The translations under genes were made by a program, and so were the position numbers. A stretch of DNA of 64,000 nucleotides from the NCBI GenBank assembly GCA_015680685.1, contig MNCI01000651.1:2123164-2187163 (forward strand), given 5' to 3'. Below, piece after piece: positions 35,569 through 47,207 of the stretch (positions are counted from its first letter, which is position 1; every line of letters begins with the position of its first letter). Source of the stretch: Gnetum montanum (lineage: Eukaryota; Streptophyta; Gnetopsida; Gnetales; Gnetaceae). The notes under the pieces are model-generated. The model was not told the DNA's origin and did no database searches. It saw only the letters and a list, made by a program, of their open reading frames with translations.

Positions 35569-37587
35569 ATGTCTTCTACTTCGAACAAGAGGACTTCACC
35601 ACCTAGGAATCACACTAGAGACAGCCGGTGGCACCAAACACATAATCAAAAATCGTCAGTTACTCAATAGTATTGAGTGGTATATATTCATATTAATGAG
35701 TATATACCTGATTTCACTTTTACCCTCCATCAGGATGAATAGTTGCGTTGGTGAGATTTGCAAGGTAACATAGTGTTACCTCTAGATTGGGCAGTCCCTA
35801 ACATGCTTCTTCGTGTTCTTGCACAAATAGGCATGACAGAATTATATGCTGAATACATTGCAGAAGATTATGACATAAGGGATTACCATCCCACAGCAGC
35901 ACAACGTCTCAAGGACTTATGGCAAGAGAGCCACCATACATTGTTGAAGGGCAAAGGGGTCCCGCACGTCCTAAGCGAAATTGGAGATGGTGAACCAATT
36001 ATAACAAGTTCTTCATCAAATTATGTTCCCCCTCCTAACAATCGTGAGGAGGTGGGGTATTAGAACCTACGCTCCATGATACACAATCCTAGTTTTGATC
36101 CCCTTGAACACCAAGTGTTCACTGAGGGAATAAAAACACATGACAAGGATGGGCATTCGGATCGTCATCACGATCAGGGCCGTAGTACCCGAAGAGAAGA
36201 TAAGAAACATCATCATGGTGATGATTTTCCTTCTTCTTTCCCTTCATCACATCATTCACCCTCTCCTTCCACATCAGTATGTAGTCACAGGGAGCAAAAT
36301 GAGAGACCTCGACGAGAGAGTTGAGAGCAAGGATGAGGGCATTTGAGAGAATTAAGGCATGAAAGAAGGGAAAGTAGGGAATCACGTAGGCATCATAGAC
36401 GTCATGAGAGAGATGATCATGATGAGCCCTTACTTGCAACCTGAAGTATGTTAGATATTAGAGAGGTATTGAGAATACCTACAAGGCATCAAAAAGACAG
36501 TCGGATCAAGAGACTGGACGTGAATAATATCCCATGATTTGAGGGGGAATATAACATTGATCTGCAAAATCATTTACAAGCATTCCATGATGCTCATGCC
36601 TTGCAAAATATTGAGAACAAGTGGTAGAAATTAAGGTTGTTCCCTAGGACACTCATAAAAGAAGTAGAGGGTTGGTACTGGTCCTTAGAACTGGAAACCA
36701 TTAGGAGGTGGATTACGATGTTAGAACTCTTCAACGATAAATACCAAACGTACTCCACAGTGTCCAACTTGCATAAGCAGATCCAAGGATGGAAGCAGGG
36801 TAATCACAAACCCTTGGATATTACCATGGGCCAATATTATGCATTGCTACATCGTTGCTTGGACCATGGTTATGCACAACAGGATCAACTACGCCACCTC
36901 GTAGATGGGCTAAGACATGAAACTAGGAGAACCCTTGGGACATATGCCCAAGGGAGATTATCTAAACTTAGATCCCATGAAATTCATAGATTTTTGGAGC
37001 AAGTAGCTAAAGAAGAAGGGGAGCTACGAAAAAGAGAAAGCATGGAAGAGTATAATTGTGATCCTTCCCTCCGAAAGAGGGAAGTAAGATTCTGTGAGGA
37101 AGATGATTAGTCACCACTTGAAGAGTTGGTGAATAGAAAAACCTTGCCGCTTCAAAAGCTAACAACCGAGGTGTCAGCTAAGGTAAATCAAATGTGGGAC
37201 TCCTTAGATAGTAGATTTGAAACCATTTTCAAAATTGTAGAAGAGTCTAAGGAGCGAAGTAGTGACCATGATAAGAGAAAGTGGAGAGATTCAGGCCATT
37301 CACGTGACAAGGGTAAGGGAAAAATGACTATTGCCAATGAAGTTATGGATTCTGACATGGACAATGACGGTGGATGTGAGATCTACCAATATGACCATCC
37401 TAAGGGATGTTGCCCAATAATCTCACATCTACAAGAGTCTGGGATGTATGCACTCAACCGAAGACTTAACAGACAGAAGGCACCCCAAAGGTTACCTTAT
37501 CCCCAAGGTAACCCAAGGAAGTTCCACCAACCATTAACATATTACACAAGTGGAAGCCCACCACAACCTATTGGGCAACACCAGTAG
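35569..37587 (+). pseudogene. gag pseudogene of element B
   Basis: Start at 35,569 (MSSTSNKRTSPP). The N-terminal block (IGMTELYAEYIAEDYDIRDY) is followed by a His/Ser/Arg-rich linker (HDKDGHSDRHHDQGRST). The retrotransposon gag domain runs from RLDVNNIP near 36,513 through LFPRTLIKEVEGWYWSLELE to LRHLVDGLRHETRRTLGTYA near 36,890. A helix-prone charged segment follows. The knuckle-like motif is CEIYQYDHPKGCC, with its second Cys lost. Every open segment from 35,569 to 38,664 lies in one frame, so only nonsense codons, and no net indels, break the frame. Confidence 0.85.
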
Positions 37588-38664
37588 TGGCAACACCCAC
37601 AGTCATGGGTGATGCCACCGCCTAGACAATAATACCCTTACCAGCAACCAGACCCATATGGCTATTATGTGTAGCAGTCGGTTTCTCCAAGTGACTATAT
37701 GGGTTACGCAACTCCACAATGTCACTACCAAGTTCGAGAGTATTTTAGGACTCCTTCTCCTCCAGGAGACACATCATATACATACCATCCTCCGAATCCG
37801 TCTGCCTCTCTTCCGCCAATAGTTCCACTACCTCCTACTAAAACAATGCAAGGGGAACTTCCCATTCAACCGCAGCAATACAATGCTACAAGAGCTATAA
37901 ACCTTCAACCTGCTACTAGTTCTGACAACCGCAAGAAGAGAAGACCTTTCTTCAGGACCAAAAGCCCAAACAAGCTCTCACAACCACAAGCAGTTGAGTC
38001 TATGTACGCTCCTCCAACAAATAAGGCTTCGAAGCTCCCTTCAAACCAATAATAGATCTTAACATATATGGTTATGTTAACACATACCATTACTAACTAG
38101 ATCAAGGTAGGCCAACTTCCCAAGAAACTCTCTAACCCTGGAAGTCCCTTAATCTATCTCCAAGTCACTGGCAATGAACCTCATAAGGCTCTTCTTGACT
38201 TAGGTTCCAAAGTCAACTTAACATCACAAGAAATGTATCAAGCCTGGAACCTGCCTCCACTCAAGAAGAGAAATATTCAATTAGAGCTAGCTGACCAGTC
38301 CATCACCATTCTCTTGGTATTGGTGGAGGACATCATTACCACTTTGTGTGCTTGGACATACCTAGCTGATTTCCTAGTGATAGAAGTCAACAGCAACAAA
38401 GGAGACTTCCCAATTATAATGGGAAGGGCATGGCTGAGTACAATAGATGCATGCCTAAGAATCTGTGATCTTTCCTTGGAAATATCTAAGGTAAACATTT
38501 ATGGAAAGATCAAGAAGGAGAAATTTCCATGCATCACATACAGTGAGTTAGAGGGTGATGACATGGAGGAATGCTTAGCATCTTCTACATGCAATTGGTA
38601 TGCACAAGAAAATCAAATACAAAGGTTTCTATATGTAGCAACCACTCAACAAGAGAATACCTAG
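37588..38664 (+). pseudogene. Pro-rich linker and aspartic protease of element B
   Basis: In frame with the gag above. The linker is rich in Pro, Gln and Ser (YHPPNPSASLPPIVPLPPTK). The protease shows LLDLGSKVNLTSQEMYQAW near 38,190, where the usual D-S/T-G has become D-L-G, then ELADQSIT and PIIMGRAWLSTID near 38,410. Losing the Ser/Thr of the catalytic triplet would probably inactivate it. The stop is at 38,662. Neighbouring copies A and C keep D-S-G. Confidence 0.8.
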
Positions 38665-40742
38665 TGGTTGATAGCTGATCAAGAGAGCAACCCACCAACA
38701 TGCATGGAACGAACTGGGGGAACAGCCTGCACTCATAGCAAAAGCATAGATACATTGGAATATGAGCGTCATCAACTTCCACCCCTTAAGCTGAAAACAT
38801 CAATTTGAAGAAGTTGGACACTTCTAAAGAATTCAAACAGGCGCTCACTATTTCGGATTTCTCCCTTTCCATTCAATCATGGAGGAGATGGCCACCTATG
38901 CTAATCATTTAAGGCCCTCAGTTCTTTTAAGTTTTTGTTTTACACATTTTTGTTTTACAAATTTCTTTAACTTTTCTTGTTTTTGTTTTACAACATTTTT
39001 CATAATTTTTAATTTCTTGTGTGTGTTATCCATCTTGTAAGTTTGTCACCTAATAAGTGTTATTAATGATGGTATGAACTATTTTCTATTGATTGCTAAT
39101 GTTTGGTTTTTACCTTTAAGTTACTATGTTGATATTAAGATATGGTTCTTTTGATATGGTAGGCAATGAGTCCACTTCATCCATACATCCAAAAATTTCT
39201 ATGATCTCTCTTAGCTTGGAAATGTACAATCCCTTTCTAATAAAAACTATAACAAATCGGTGACTGGGCATTTCTCAAACTAAGAAAAGACTCAAGGATT
39301 GAAAAGGGTGTGACTTCAAGGAAACTTGATGCATTTGTGTTGGCCATTCTCTTGGGTGCTTGGATGTTTTCTTCTTGAATTTTCCTTCCCATTCTGACAT
39401 TTCTCCATTATCAGGAAGCTGAGCAAATAAAAATAACAAAGTCTTTACATGGTGTGGTTCTCACGTATAAACACATAAAACAAAAAAAAAGTGAGAATTC
39501 AAAGCACACCCCTTAGAAAAAATAATCCCTTGGGCTACAAGCACTAGTTATGGAACTTAAAATAAAAATGTTTTGTCTAACTAAGGCCCTTTCTCACTTT
39601 CTATCTCATCTTTTGCTTCGTCAAAGTGTTGGTGACTCTTGGGTAAAGACATTCTTGTTACTTCAAGAGGATGGGTCAGCCGAATGTATTAATGCAAAGT
39701 CACTGGATGTGGTTTGTTGATGCCGGAATTGGAATGGGATCTGCTAAGTCATATTAACCATGAAACACACAAGGGGTTGTACAGCACCTTGTTCTTGAGA
39801 CTCCATTCCATTCTCTTCTCTCCATCATTCTCTCCATTGTTCACCTCATTGCCGGTTGTATCATTAGTGTATATTTTGGTTGATGCATTGTTTTCTTTTT
39901 TGTAAATTCTTGTGGTTAATACTTTAACTCTTGTCCCAAATGAAATTCCTAAAGCCTATGAACTCTTTGAATGTGGGTTTGTTAGGGCATTAGGGGCATG
40001 AGCCTGCTTTGGGGAGGATCCATTGGCATTCCTATTTGGTACACCAGTTAAATTCTTTCCCTTAACATTTTTGCAATCCAATTTACTTTGTTCATTTCCA
40101 TCTTCACAACCATTTCATCGACGTTATAGTTGTCTTTTTCTCCATATTTCTTTTTCTTTATTCTTTCTCCATTCTATTCTATTTCTACCGGAGGTTCGCT
40201 CTTAGTCATGGGGGTCCGGACCCAAATTTTTTCAATTTTCTCCTAACCCCTACACCTTTGGTAGTCACCACTATGATATCTCAAGATCTGTATTAGCCAT
40301 ACCACAACTCAACCAATGGACCTTTCACCAAAGCAAGGTATCAACTACATTGTGATTCATTTACCCTTGTTAACATAAAGACTATGTTGTGTGTGAAGAT
40401 GGTAATCATACAACAACAAATTGGATTTTGATGAAACACTTGGAATGGATTGGTGCTAAAGAAGCTATGCAAGGAACAAGATCGATGGCGTGCTTATGGA
40501 TAGACAACAAAAGACGTAATCTTGGCGTTGGTAGCAGTAGACTTCTTCTCTCTTAGCTGCAAAATAAGGCCTAATGTCAAATGTATAAGGTGTTCACTCT
40601 TGTTTTTATGAACACTAGTTTTATCTTGTTCTATAATGATGATCTATTCACATGTGATCCCATTCACCATTAGTTCCGTTTGATTCAATAATCCCATACC
40701 GTCCAAATATTTTATAAGGAACTCAAGGACGAGTTTTTATTC
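38665..40742 (+). repeat. Conserved noncoding 3' block of element B
   Basis: Homologous to the blocks in C (16,342-18,504) and A (41,634-43,789). It contains a polypurine-like CTTAGTCATGGGGGTCC site at 40,201, about 540 bases before the real tract. There is no shared long open frame and no pol homology that I can see. Confidence 0.65.
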
Positions 40743-40755
40743 AGTCATGGGGGTA
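40743..40755 (+). promoter_or_regulatory. Polypurine tract of element B
   Basis: AGTCATGGGGGTA abuts the TGATGGGATG start of the 3' LTR. It is the same as in element C. Confidence 0.75.
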
Positions 40756-41628
40756 TGATGGGATGCGATATCGCATACACCACGATATTGCATACATGAT
40801 ATCACGTCCACTATGATATCGCATGCCTCATGATATCGTGTACGTGAAATCACATCTTCCCCTGCAATATCACGTACGGGATATCGCAGTGTGCTGTCAA
40901 ATCTATAAATAAGAGGAAACTCTCCCTTGTTTCGAAGTTTAGGCCTAAACCGTAGTGAAACTCTAGTAGTTTTACCTCTCCAGAGATAGAATAATTTTCA
41001 TGTGCCCATAGTAGGAGCTCCAAAGTGAACGAATCTTTATTCAAGCAAATATTGTACCTGAACACAAGTTTGTGTATGAAAATAAAGACAAAATTCTTGG
41101 ATAAACCTTGTAGTGCATGAACTAGGCTAAATAGGACTTTATTTATTGTTATTTATTGTTCCTCCTTTAAATTCCTTATTAGTTCATTAAATCTCTCTCA
41201 ACCCATCTCCCATAGATAAGTGCATTCAGTATGACCACTTCGAGCACGTGCGTTACGCTTGGAGATCCTAGTAATGAATAGTATTTGGTAATCAAGGTTG
41301 CATTGGTTCAGGGTGTGAATAGTAAGTGGGAACAAATGCTGATGCTAGGTTAATTAAGGCTTAGTTAGTTAGTTAAAGTTAGTTAATTAGTCTCTTCACC
41401 CTTCACCTCATTAGCATAGGAGATAAAACATAAAAGATATAAAAATCACATACCTCAGACTTAACCATACAACCGTGACAAATACAAGTAAGTCTCGAAA
41501 GACAAAAGATGATTAACTTTAAGTGTTCTATAAGGCATGTAGGCACTTAGTCTACAGAGTTCGACCGAATCACGCGTGTAACGCTCATATTTGTATGGTT
41601 GAGTGTAGGGATACCTCGCCACTCGTCA
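40756..41628 (+). repeat. 3' LTR of element B
   Basis: TGATGGGATG to ACTCGTCA, 873 bases against 832 in the 5' LTR. The excess lies mainly in the palindromic GATATCGC-type array at the start, with about eight or nine imperfect units before the TATA box at 40,904. The rest aligns closely with the 5' LTR, differing by scattered substitutions, mostly transitions. Confidence 0.85.
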
Positions 41629-41633
41629 ATAGC
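41629..41633. repeat. Target duplication of element B, right (ATAGC)
   Basis: Matches ACAGC at 34,590-34,594 in four of five bases. Confidence 0.65.
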
Positions 41634-43789
41634 TGATATAAAGAGAAACTAACCAACGTGCATGAAACTAACTAGGGGAATAACTAGTGCTTACATCAAA
41701 ATCATAAATACACTAGAGCAAGAGCATCACCAACTTCCAAACCTTAACTTGAAAACATCAATTGGGAGAAGTTGGGAACTCCTAAAAAATCCAAACAAGC
41801 ACTCCGATAGGAGATTACTAGTCAATGCACATAATACCTCAGAGAAGGGATGACCCCACTTGTTATCTCAAATCTCCTCCTTTCAACTTAGTCATGGGGG
41901 AGATAGCCACCTATGCTGATTAATTAAGGCCCTCATTTCCCTTTTTAAGTTTTTTATTTTACACATTTTTGTTTTACACCTTCTTTAACTTTTTTTGTTT
42001 TTTGTTTTGCAAATCATTTATACTCTTTTATTTGTTTGTGTATTTGTTTGTTTGTTTATTAGGTTTGTCACCTAGTAAGTGCTCCTAATGGTGGTATGAA
42101 CCATATTCTATTGATTGCCAATGTTTGGTTTTTACCTTTGAGTTATAATGTTGATACTAAGGTACAGCTCTTTTGATATAACAGGAAATGAGTCCACGTC
42201 ATCCATGCATCCATGAATTTCTATGGTCTCTCTTGGCATGGAAATGTACAGTCCCTTTCTTAATAATAATAACTATCAATGAATCGGTGACTAGGCATTT
42301 CCCAAACTATGGAAGGACTCAAGGATTGAAAAGGGTATGACTTCAAGGGGATTTGATGCATTTGTGTTGGCTATTCTCTTGGGTGCTTCAATGTCTTCTT
42401 CTTGGGTTTTTCTTACCATTCTGACATTGCTCCATTATCAGGAACTTGAGCTAATAAAAATAAAAAAGTCTTTGCATGGTGTGGTTCTCACGGAAAAAAA
42501 AATAGTGATAATTCAAAGTACACCCCTTTGACGAAATAATCATCTGGGCTACAAGCACTGGTTATGGAACTAAATAAACATGTTCCCTCTAACTAAGGCC
42601 TTTTCTCACTTCTTAATTTCTCCTTTTTCATTTCGTCAGAATGGTGGTGACTTTTTGGCATAAGCATTCTTATTACTTGAAGTGGATGGATTGGCCAAGT
42701 GTATTAATGCGAAGTCACTGGATGTGGTTTGTTTGAGGCTGGATTTGGAATGAGATCTACTAAGTCACATGAATCATAACTACACAAGGGGCTATACACC
42801 ACCTTGTTCCTGGGACTACATTCCATTCTCTTCTCCTCATCATTCTTTCTCCATTTTCCACCTCATTGCCGATTGTATCAATACTCCATATTTTGGTTGA
42901 TGCATTGTTTTCTTTTTGGTAAATTCATGTGGTTAAGACTTTAACTCGTGCTTCAAAATGATATTTCTAGAGCTTATAGACTCTTTAAATGTTGGACTGC
43001 CATGGAATTAAAGGCATGAGCCTGCTTTGGGGAGGGCCCACTGGCATTCCTATTTGATGCATCAGTTAACTTCTTTCCCTTAAACATTACTACAATCACC
43101 ATTTATTTTGTTCATTTTCCACCTATGACATCCATTTTATTGGCGTTATCATTGTTTCTTTTTCTTCATCTTTCTTATTCTTTATATTTTTTCATTCTAT
43201 CACTACCAGAGGTTCGCTCTTAGTCATGGGTGCCTTGGTCCAATTTTTTCAATTTTCTCCTAACCCCCACACCTTACACCTTTAGTAGTCACCAGTGTTA
43301 TATCTCCAAAATCTGTATTAGCCATATCACAACTCAGCCAATGGACCTTACACTGAGGCAAGGTATCAACTGCATTGTGATTCATTTACCCTTGCTAAGA
43401 TAAGATTGTGTTGTGTGTGCAGATGACAATCATACACCAATGGATTGGATCTAGAGGGAAGACTTGGAATGGACTTGTGCTAGAGTAGTCATGCAAGGAA
43501 CAAGATTGATGACACGCTTATGGATGAACAATGAAGGTGCAATCTTGACATTAGCAGCAACAGACTTCTTCTTCTTCTTCTCTCTCTCTCTCTTCTCTCT
43601 CAGTTGTCAAATAAGGTTGGATGTCAAATGTGTATAGTGTTCACCCTTGTTATCATGAACACTAATTTTGTCATGTATTGTAATGATGATCTATTCACAT
43701 GTCATCCCATTCACCATTAGTGTCATTCCAGTCAATAATCTCATACCTTCCCAATATTTTGTAAGGAACTTGAGGACAAGATTTCATTC
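41634..43789 (+). repeat. Conserved noncoding 3' block of element A
   Basis: The continuation of element A after the nested insertion. It aligns with the corresponding blocks of B and C. A degenerate copy of the internal polypurine-like site lies at 43,220 (TTAGTCATGGGTGCC). No pol coding sequence is visible. Confidence 0.65.
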
Positions 43790-43802
43790 AATCATGGGGG
43801 TA
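43790..43802 (+). promoter_or_regulatory. Polypurine tract of element A
   Basis: AATCATGGGGGTA directly before the 3' LTR start. Confidence 0.75.
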
Positions 43803-44576
43803 TGATGGGATGATATCGCATCTACCCCTATGATATTGCGTACGTGATATCGCATCCTGCCACAATGTTTATAAATAAGAGGAAGCTTTCCCTTGTTTCT
43901 ACATCTAGATTTAGACCCTTAGCCAAACTATAGCAATTTTACCATTCCAGAGTTAGAATAATTTCCATGTGCCCACAGTAGGAGTCTTAAAGTGAATGGA
44001 TCTTTATTCAAGCAAATTGTACCTAAGCACACATTTGTGTATGGCAATAAAGACGAAATTTTTGAAAAACCTTGCAACACATAGGAATTAATTATTTTTA
44101 AATGTTTAAACACTTTCTTAGATAATTAATCTCTCTCAACCCTTGACTCTCCTAGTTAAGTGCACTTAGCACAACCGCTTTGAGCACGTGTGTAATGCTT
44201 GGTAACCTAGTAATGAGTAGTGTTTGGTAATCCCAGCAGCATTGCATTGGTTCAGGGTGTGTGTAGTAAGTGGGAATGGATACTGGTGTTAGGACAATTA
44301 GAACTTAGTTAGTATAAGTTAGTCACTTAGTTCTTTTCACCCTCTCCCTCTTATCATAAAAACATTAAAAGATAAAAAAAATATAAAAATCACATACCTC
44401 AAACTTACTTAACCATACAACCGTGATAATACAAGTAAGTTTGGAAAGACATAGATTAATTAACCTTAAGCATTTCATTAGGGCATGTAAGCACTTAGTC
44501 CTTGGAGTTTTACCGGATCGCATGTGAGATGCTTGTATTCGTATGGTTGAGTGTAGGGGTACCTTGCCACTCATCA
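43803..44576 (+). repeat. 3' LTR of element A
   Basis: TGATGGGATG to ACTCATCA, 774 bases against 766 in the 5' LTR. It has about three GATATCGC-type units, where the 5' LTR has one. TATA box TATAAATA is at 43,870. Shares the A-specific TCTACATCTAGATTTAGACC stretch. Confidence 0.85.
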
Positions 44577-44692
44577 ATTGGTAAGGTGAGTAATGGGCAT
44601 TAGGTAAAGTAAGATAGGAAGATGATTAATCAACCCTTCTAGCCAAGTATAGGCCTAAATATGATGGAAATGCTAGATTACCTTGAAGGGAT

Positions 44693-45545
44693 TGATGAGT
44701 GGCAAGGTACCCCTATGCCCAACTATACAAATCACAAGCATTCCTGCATGATCTAGACGAATTCCATGGATGGGACTAGTTGTGGCATCTAGATTGTTAT
44801 GCTTTGATTATAGTTCGCTATCTTCCCAATTGGACTAGTTGTAGCTTTATCACATATGGTTTAGTTCAAAGTGAAGCATATGATGTTATCTAATCCTACA
44901 TTGCTCCTAATGATGATAAAGAGATGAATTAAGGAAGCTACTAAATAATAGAAAGTAAAATCTAACTAGCCTACATGCCATGGATGTCTACTCTTAATCA
45001 TTTGTATATGCCTTGGACTTTGTGAGACTACTTCTAGAATTGCTAAGCATATGTCACTACGTGTGTCAAACAATGCACTAATGGATTACCAAGTATCTAC
45101 ACTTAAACACTCGTGATTAAGATGTACGCATTCCGCTTAATGATAGTAATAGTAAATAGTAATAAATGGAAACATTAACTAAGAAGAATAGAAAATAATT
45201 AAACAGTTAAATAAATAATTAAAGCAATAATAAATCTAATTGAATGTGGTAATGATGGAAGTAATCTCAATCTTTATTTCCAGTCATGTAACGTGTCCAA
45301 GTATGCCACACTCAAAGAAAGGTGTCATACAATTACAAACATCATAGTACAAGCATGCATTGGGAAAAGAAAAAATCTAAGAAAGACTATCAAAAATTGA
45401 GAACTAAAACTATCTTCTCTCTATTGTGTCCCAACCAAGCACCCAAGTGCTATATTTATAGGCTAGCATGGAGGAGACAATATTGGATATCCAACATTGC
45501 TTCTTGGCTACCAAATATCAAGGTCGACAGATTCATGACTCATCA
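44693..45545 (-). mobile_element. Solo LTR, minus strand, related to the gag-protease family
   Basis: It starts TGATGAGTGG and ends GACTCATCA, giving inverted termini TGATGAGT/ACTCATCA. It is flanked by GGGAT (44,688-44,692) and AGGAT (45,546-45,550), a near-perfect 5-bp duplication. On the minus strand it holds a TATA box (TATAAATA, 45,460-45,453) and an AATAAA signal near 45,275, in the expected order. No interior follows, so it is a solo LTR formed by recombination. It resembles the fragment at 10,973 more than the LTRs of A or B. Confidence 0.75.
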
Positions 45546-45669
45546 AGGATAGATATTGAAGGAAGACAACCTTAAGGAACCATTAAAGCATGACCACTAT
45601 ACTCTTGTATATTTCCAATTTCCATATTATTAAAGTTTCTTTTCATTTTCCTTTGTATTTTCTCTATCA

Positions 45670-45781
45670 CATTCATTATCTATAATGTCAAATGTTACAT
45701 AGATTTGAGATATGCCATGAGATCGCATTCATTATGTATAATGTCAAATGTTAGATAGATTTGAGATATGCCATGAGATTG
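45670..45781. repeat. 56-bp tandem duplication
   Basis: Two adjacent near-identical copies start CATTCATTAT at 45,670 and 45,726, and share ATAATGTCAAATGTTA and TTTGAGATATGCCATGAGAT. Confidence 0.9.
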
Positions 45782-45799
45782 AAAAATAAAATGTTATAA

Positions 45800-46330
45800 T
45801 GAAGAAAGATATGGGTTTGGTGAAACCACACAAGAGTAAGAAAGAGAGAGAAGATGGATAGAATAATTCTAGTGGCTTCAAGAGCTTATACGATACCCCT
45901 ACATTAGATAATCAATCTTCTTACCTACGGTATAGGAAATGTCAAGCTCCTCAAGAGAACAATGAGTCTTGGAATAAAAAACTATATTTTGAAGTATTTT
46001 CTCAATATCCTTTGAGACATAGAGGCATAATGTACTATGTTTTTGGTGGGAATCATTACACTTGAGAATGTTCTTTAAATTGTTAATTTAGATATGGTAG
46101 AAGTAGTTAAGATAAGAATCATAGCTTGAATGCAACTAAGCATGATCCTAATGATTTATTGATGATTTACAATAAGGATGACCAAGAGAAAGAGATAGAA
46201 TTTTACGTTCTATATAACAAATACATAAGGGCTTAACCACCCTAGTGGAAGCAGAAGGATGTGATGTTTAATCATGGAAACATGTGTTGAGAGTGGAATA
46301 GGATCAGCCTAGTATTGTCACTTCCTTGTT
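45800..46330 (+). pseudogene. Possible gag relic of another LTR element
   Basis: A broken frame contains YYVFGGNHYT*ECSLN near 46,035. This resembles a retroviral-type zinc knuckle (C-x2-C-x4-H-x4-C) in which the first two cysteines have become Y and F. A polypurine tract lies 330 bases downstream, which supports a retroelement interior. Too decayed to classify. Confidence 0.35.
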
Positions 46331-46652
46331 GGAATGATTCCTATTTTAACAAATAAATAAATAGAAAAGAAAAGGAAAGAAAAAACATGTGTGCATACCA
46401 TCAATTTGCATGAAAAAGAAAAAGCATTTTCTTCCTCGACTTGGGTTGCATAAGCATCTCTAAACCTCAATTGAATGTCAACTTGAGTTTAACATTCATG
46501 CTTTATGGTTGATTATCCTAGTCATTGAACCCTATTGTCCACAATTGTCAAATGGGCTTTGAGTTGTTCAATACTCTCAATATACGCTTTGCTCTTCACA
46601 TTTGGAAAAGTGCATAAAAAAAAAACTTAAGCTTCAAGGATATCACTTCTTT

Positions 46653-46666
46653 CAAGTGGGGGAGAG
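46653..46666 (+). promoter_or_regulatory. Polypurine tract followed by a probable 3' LTR start
   Basis: CAAGTGGGGGAGAG is followed by TGTATAGAGT at 46,667. This is the usual tract plus TG junction. The LTR end is not defined; the sequence to about 47,200 may belong to it. Confidence 0.45.
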
Positions 46667-47207
46667 TGTATAGAGTATGCCTTGTTAGTGGTCTAAAGGT
46701 TGGTTCCTTTCTAGAATGGAAGCCAAAAGGAGTATAGAGATCCTTATGTGTTCTATGCTATATTAAATATCTCACTAAAGAACCACATGGCCTTGGTTCC
46801 TTACATACTACATCCTAAGGATATGTAGGCTACTTGAAGAGGCTTTATTTCTTTGGCTTTGGTCATTGCCCTTATCTACAAAGTGGAGCTTAGGGTTATA
46901 TGCATTAGAGTAGGAATGATCTCTTAACTTTCTCAAAGGAATGATGTCTCTTATGTGGTTTCTTGTACTAACCATGATTGTACATGCATACATGTTTTGT
47001 TGGTCCTATCATTTACATGATTACTTAAAGGCACACTCAATACACCCCTAAAGTGGTGCTTCCCTAGAATTGTACCATCACAAGTATGCACTTCATATAG
47101 TCAAATAATTTCGTTTGCATTACCCTACATTTGAAAATTATTATTTGAACATGAAGTTACCAAAATAATAATAATAATATATCTTTGGTTTTATTTAAAT
47201 TCATAAA
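46667..47207. other. Probable LTR sequence or unassigned
   Basis: Follows the polypurine tract above. No second copy of this LTR lies in the window, so its right border cannot be set. I see no gene. Confidence 0.3.

Larger units (their letters stand above)
34595..41628 (+). mobile_element. Element B: pol-less gag-protease LTR retrotransposon nested in A
   Basis: A structurally complete element of 7,034 bases: two LTRs, primer binding site, gag-protease frame, ~2.1 kb noncoding block and polypurine tract. Removing it rejoins element A just after its protease. Elements C and B carry an uninterrupted TAGC(T/C)GAT-like site at the matching position, which confirms the nesting. It lacks RT, RNase H and integrase, so it fits the TR-GAG layout. 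Confidence 0.85.
30547..44576 (+). mobile_element. Element A: pol-less gag-protease LTR retrotransposon carrying nested element B
   Basis: A 5' LTR (30,547-31,312), primer binding site, gag, protease and 3' noncoding block, interrupted at 34,594 by element B. The interior resumes at 41,634 and ends with a polypurine tract and 3' LTR (43,803-44,576). Without the insert, A is about 7 kb. Flanking bases GCTGG and ATTGG match at only three of five positions, so the target duplication is weak. No RT or integrase motifs are visible. Confidence 0.8.

Noticed and set aside
36119-36439. Minus-strand 106-codon ORF in element B
   Set aside because: Antisense to the His-rich gag linker; kept open by CAT/ATG-rich composition.
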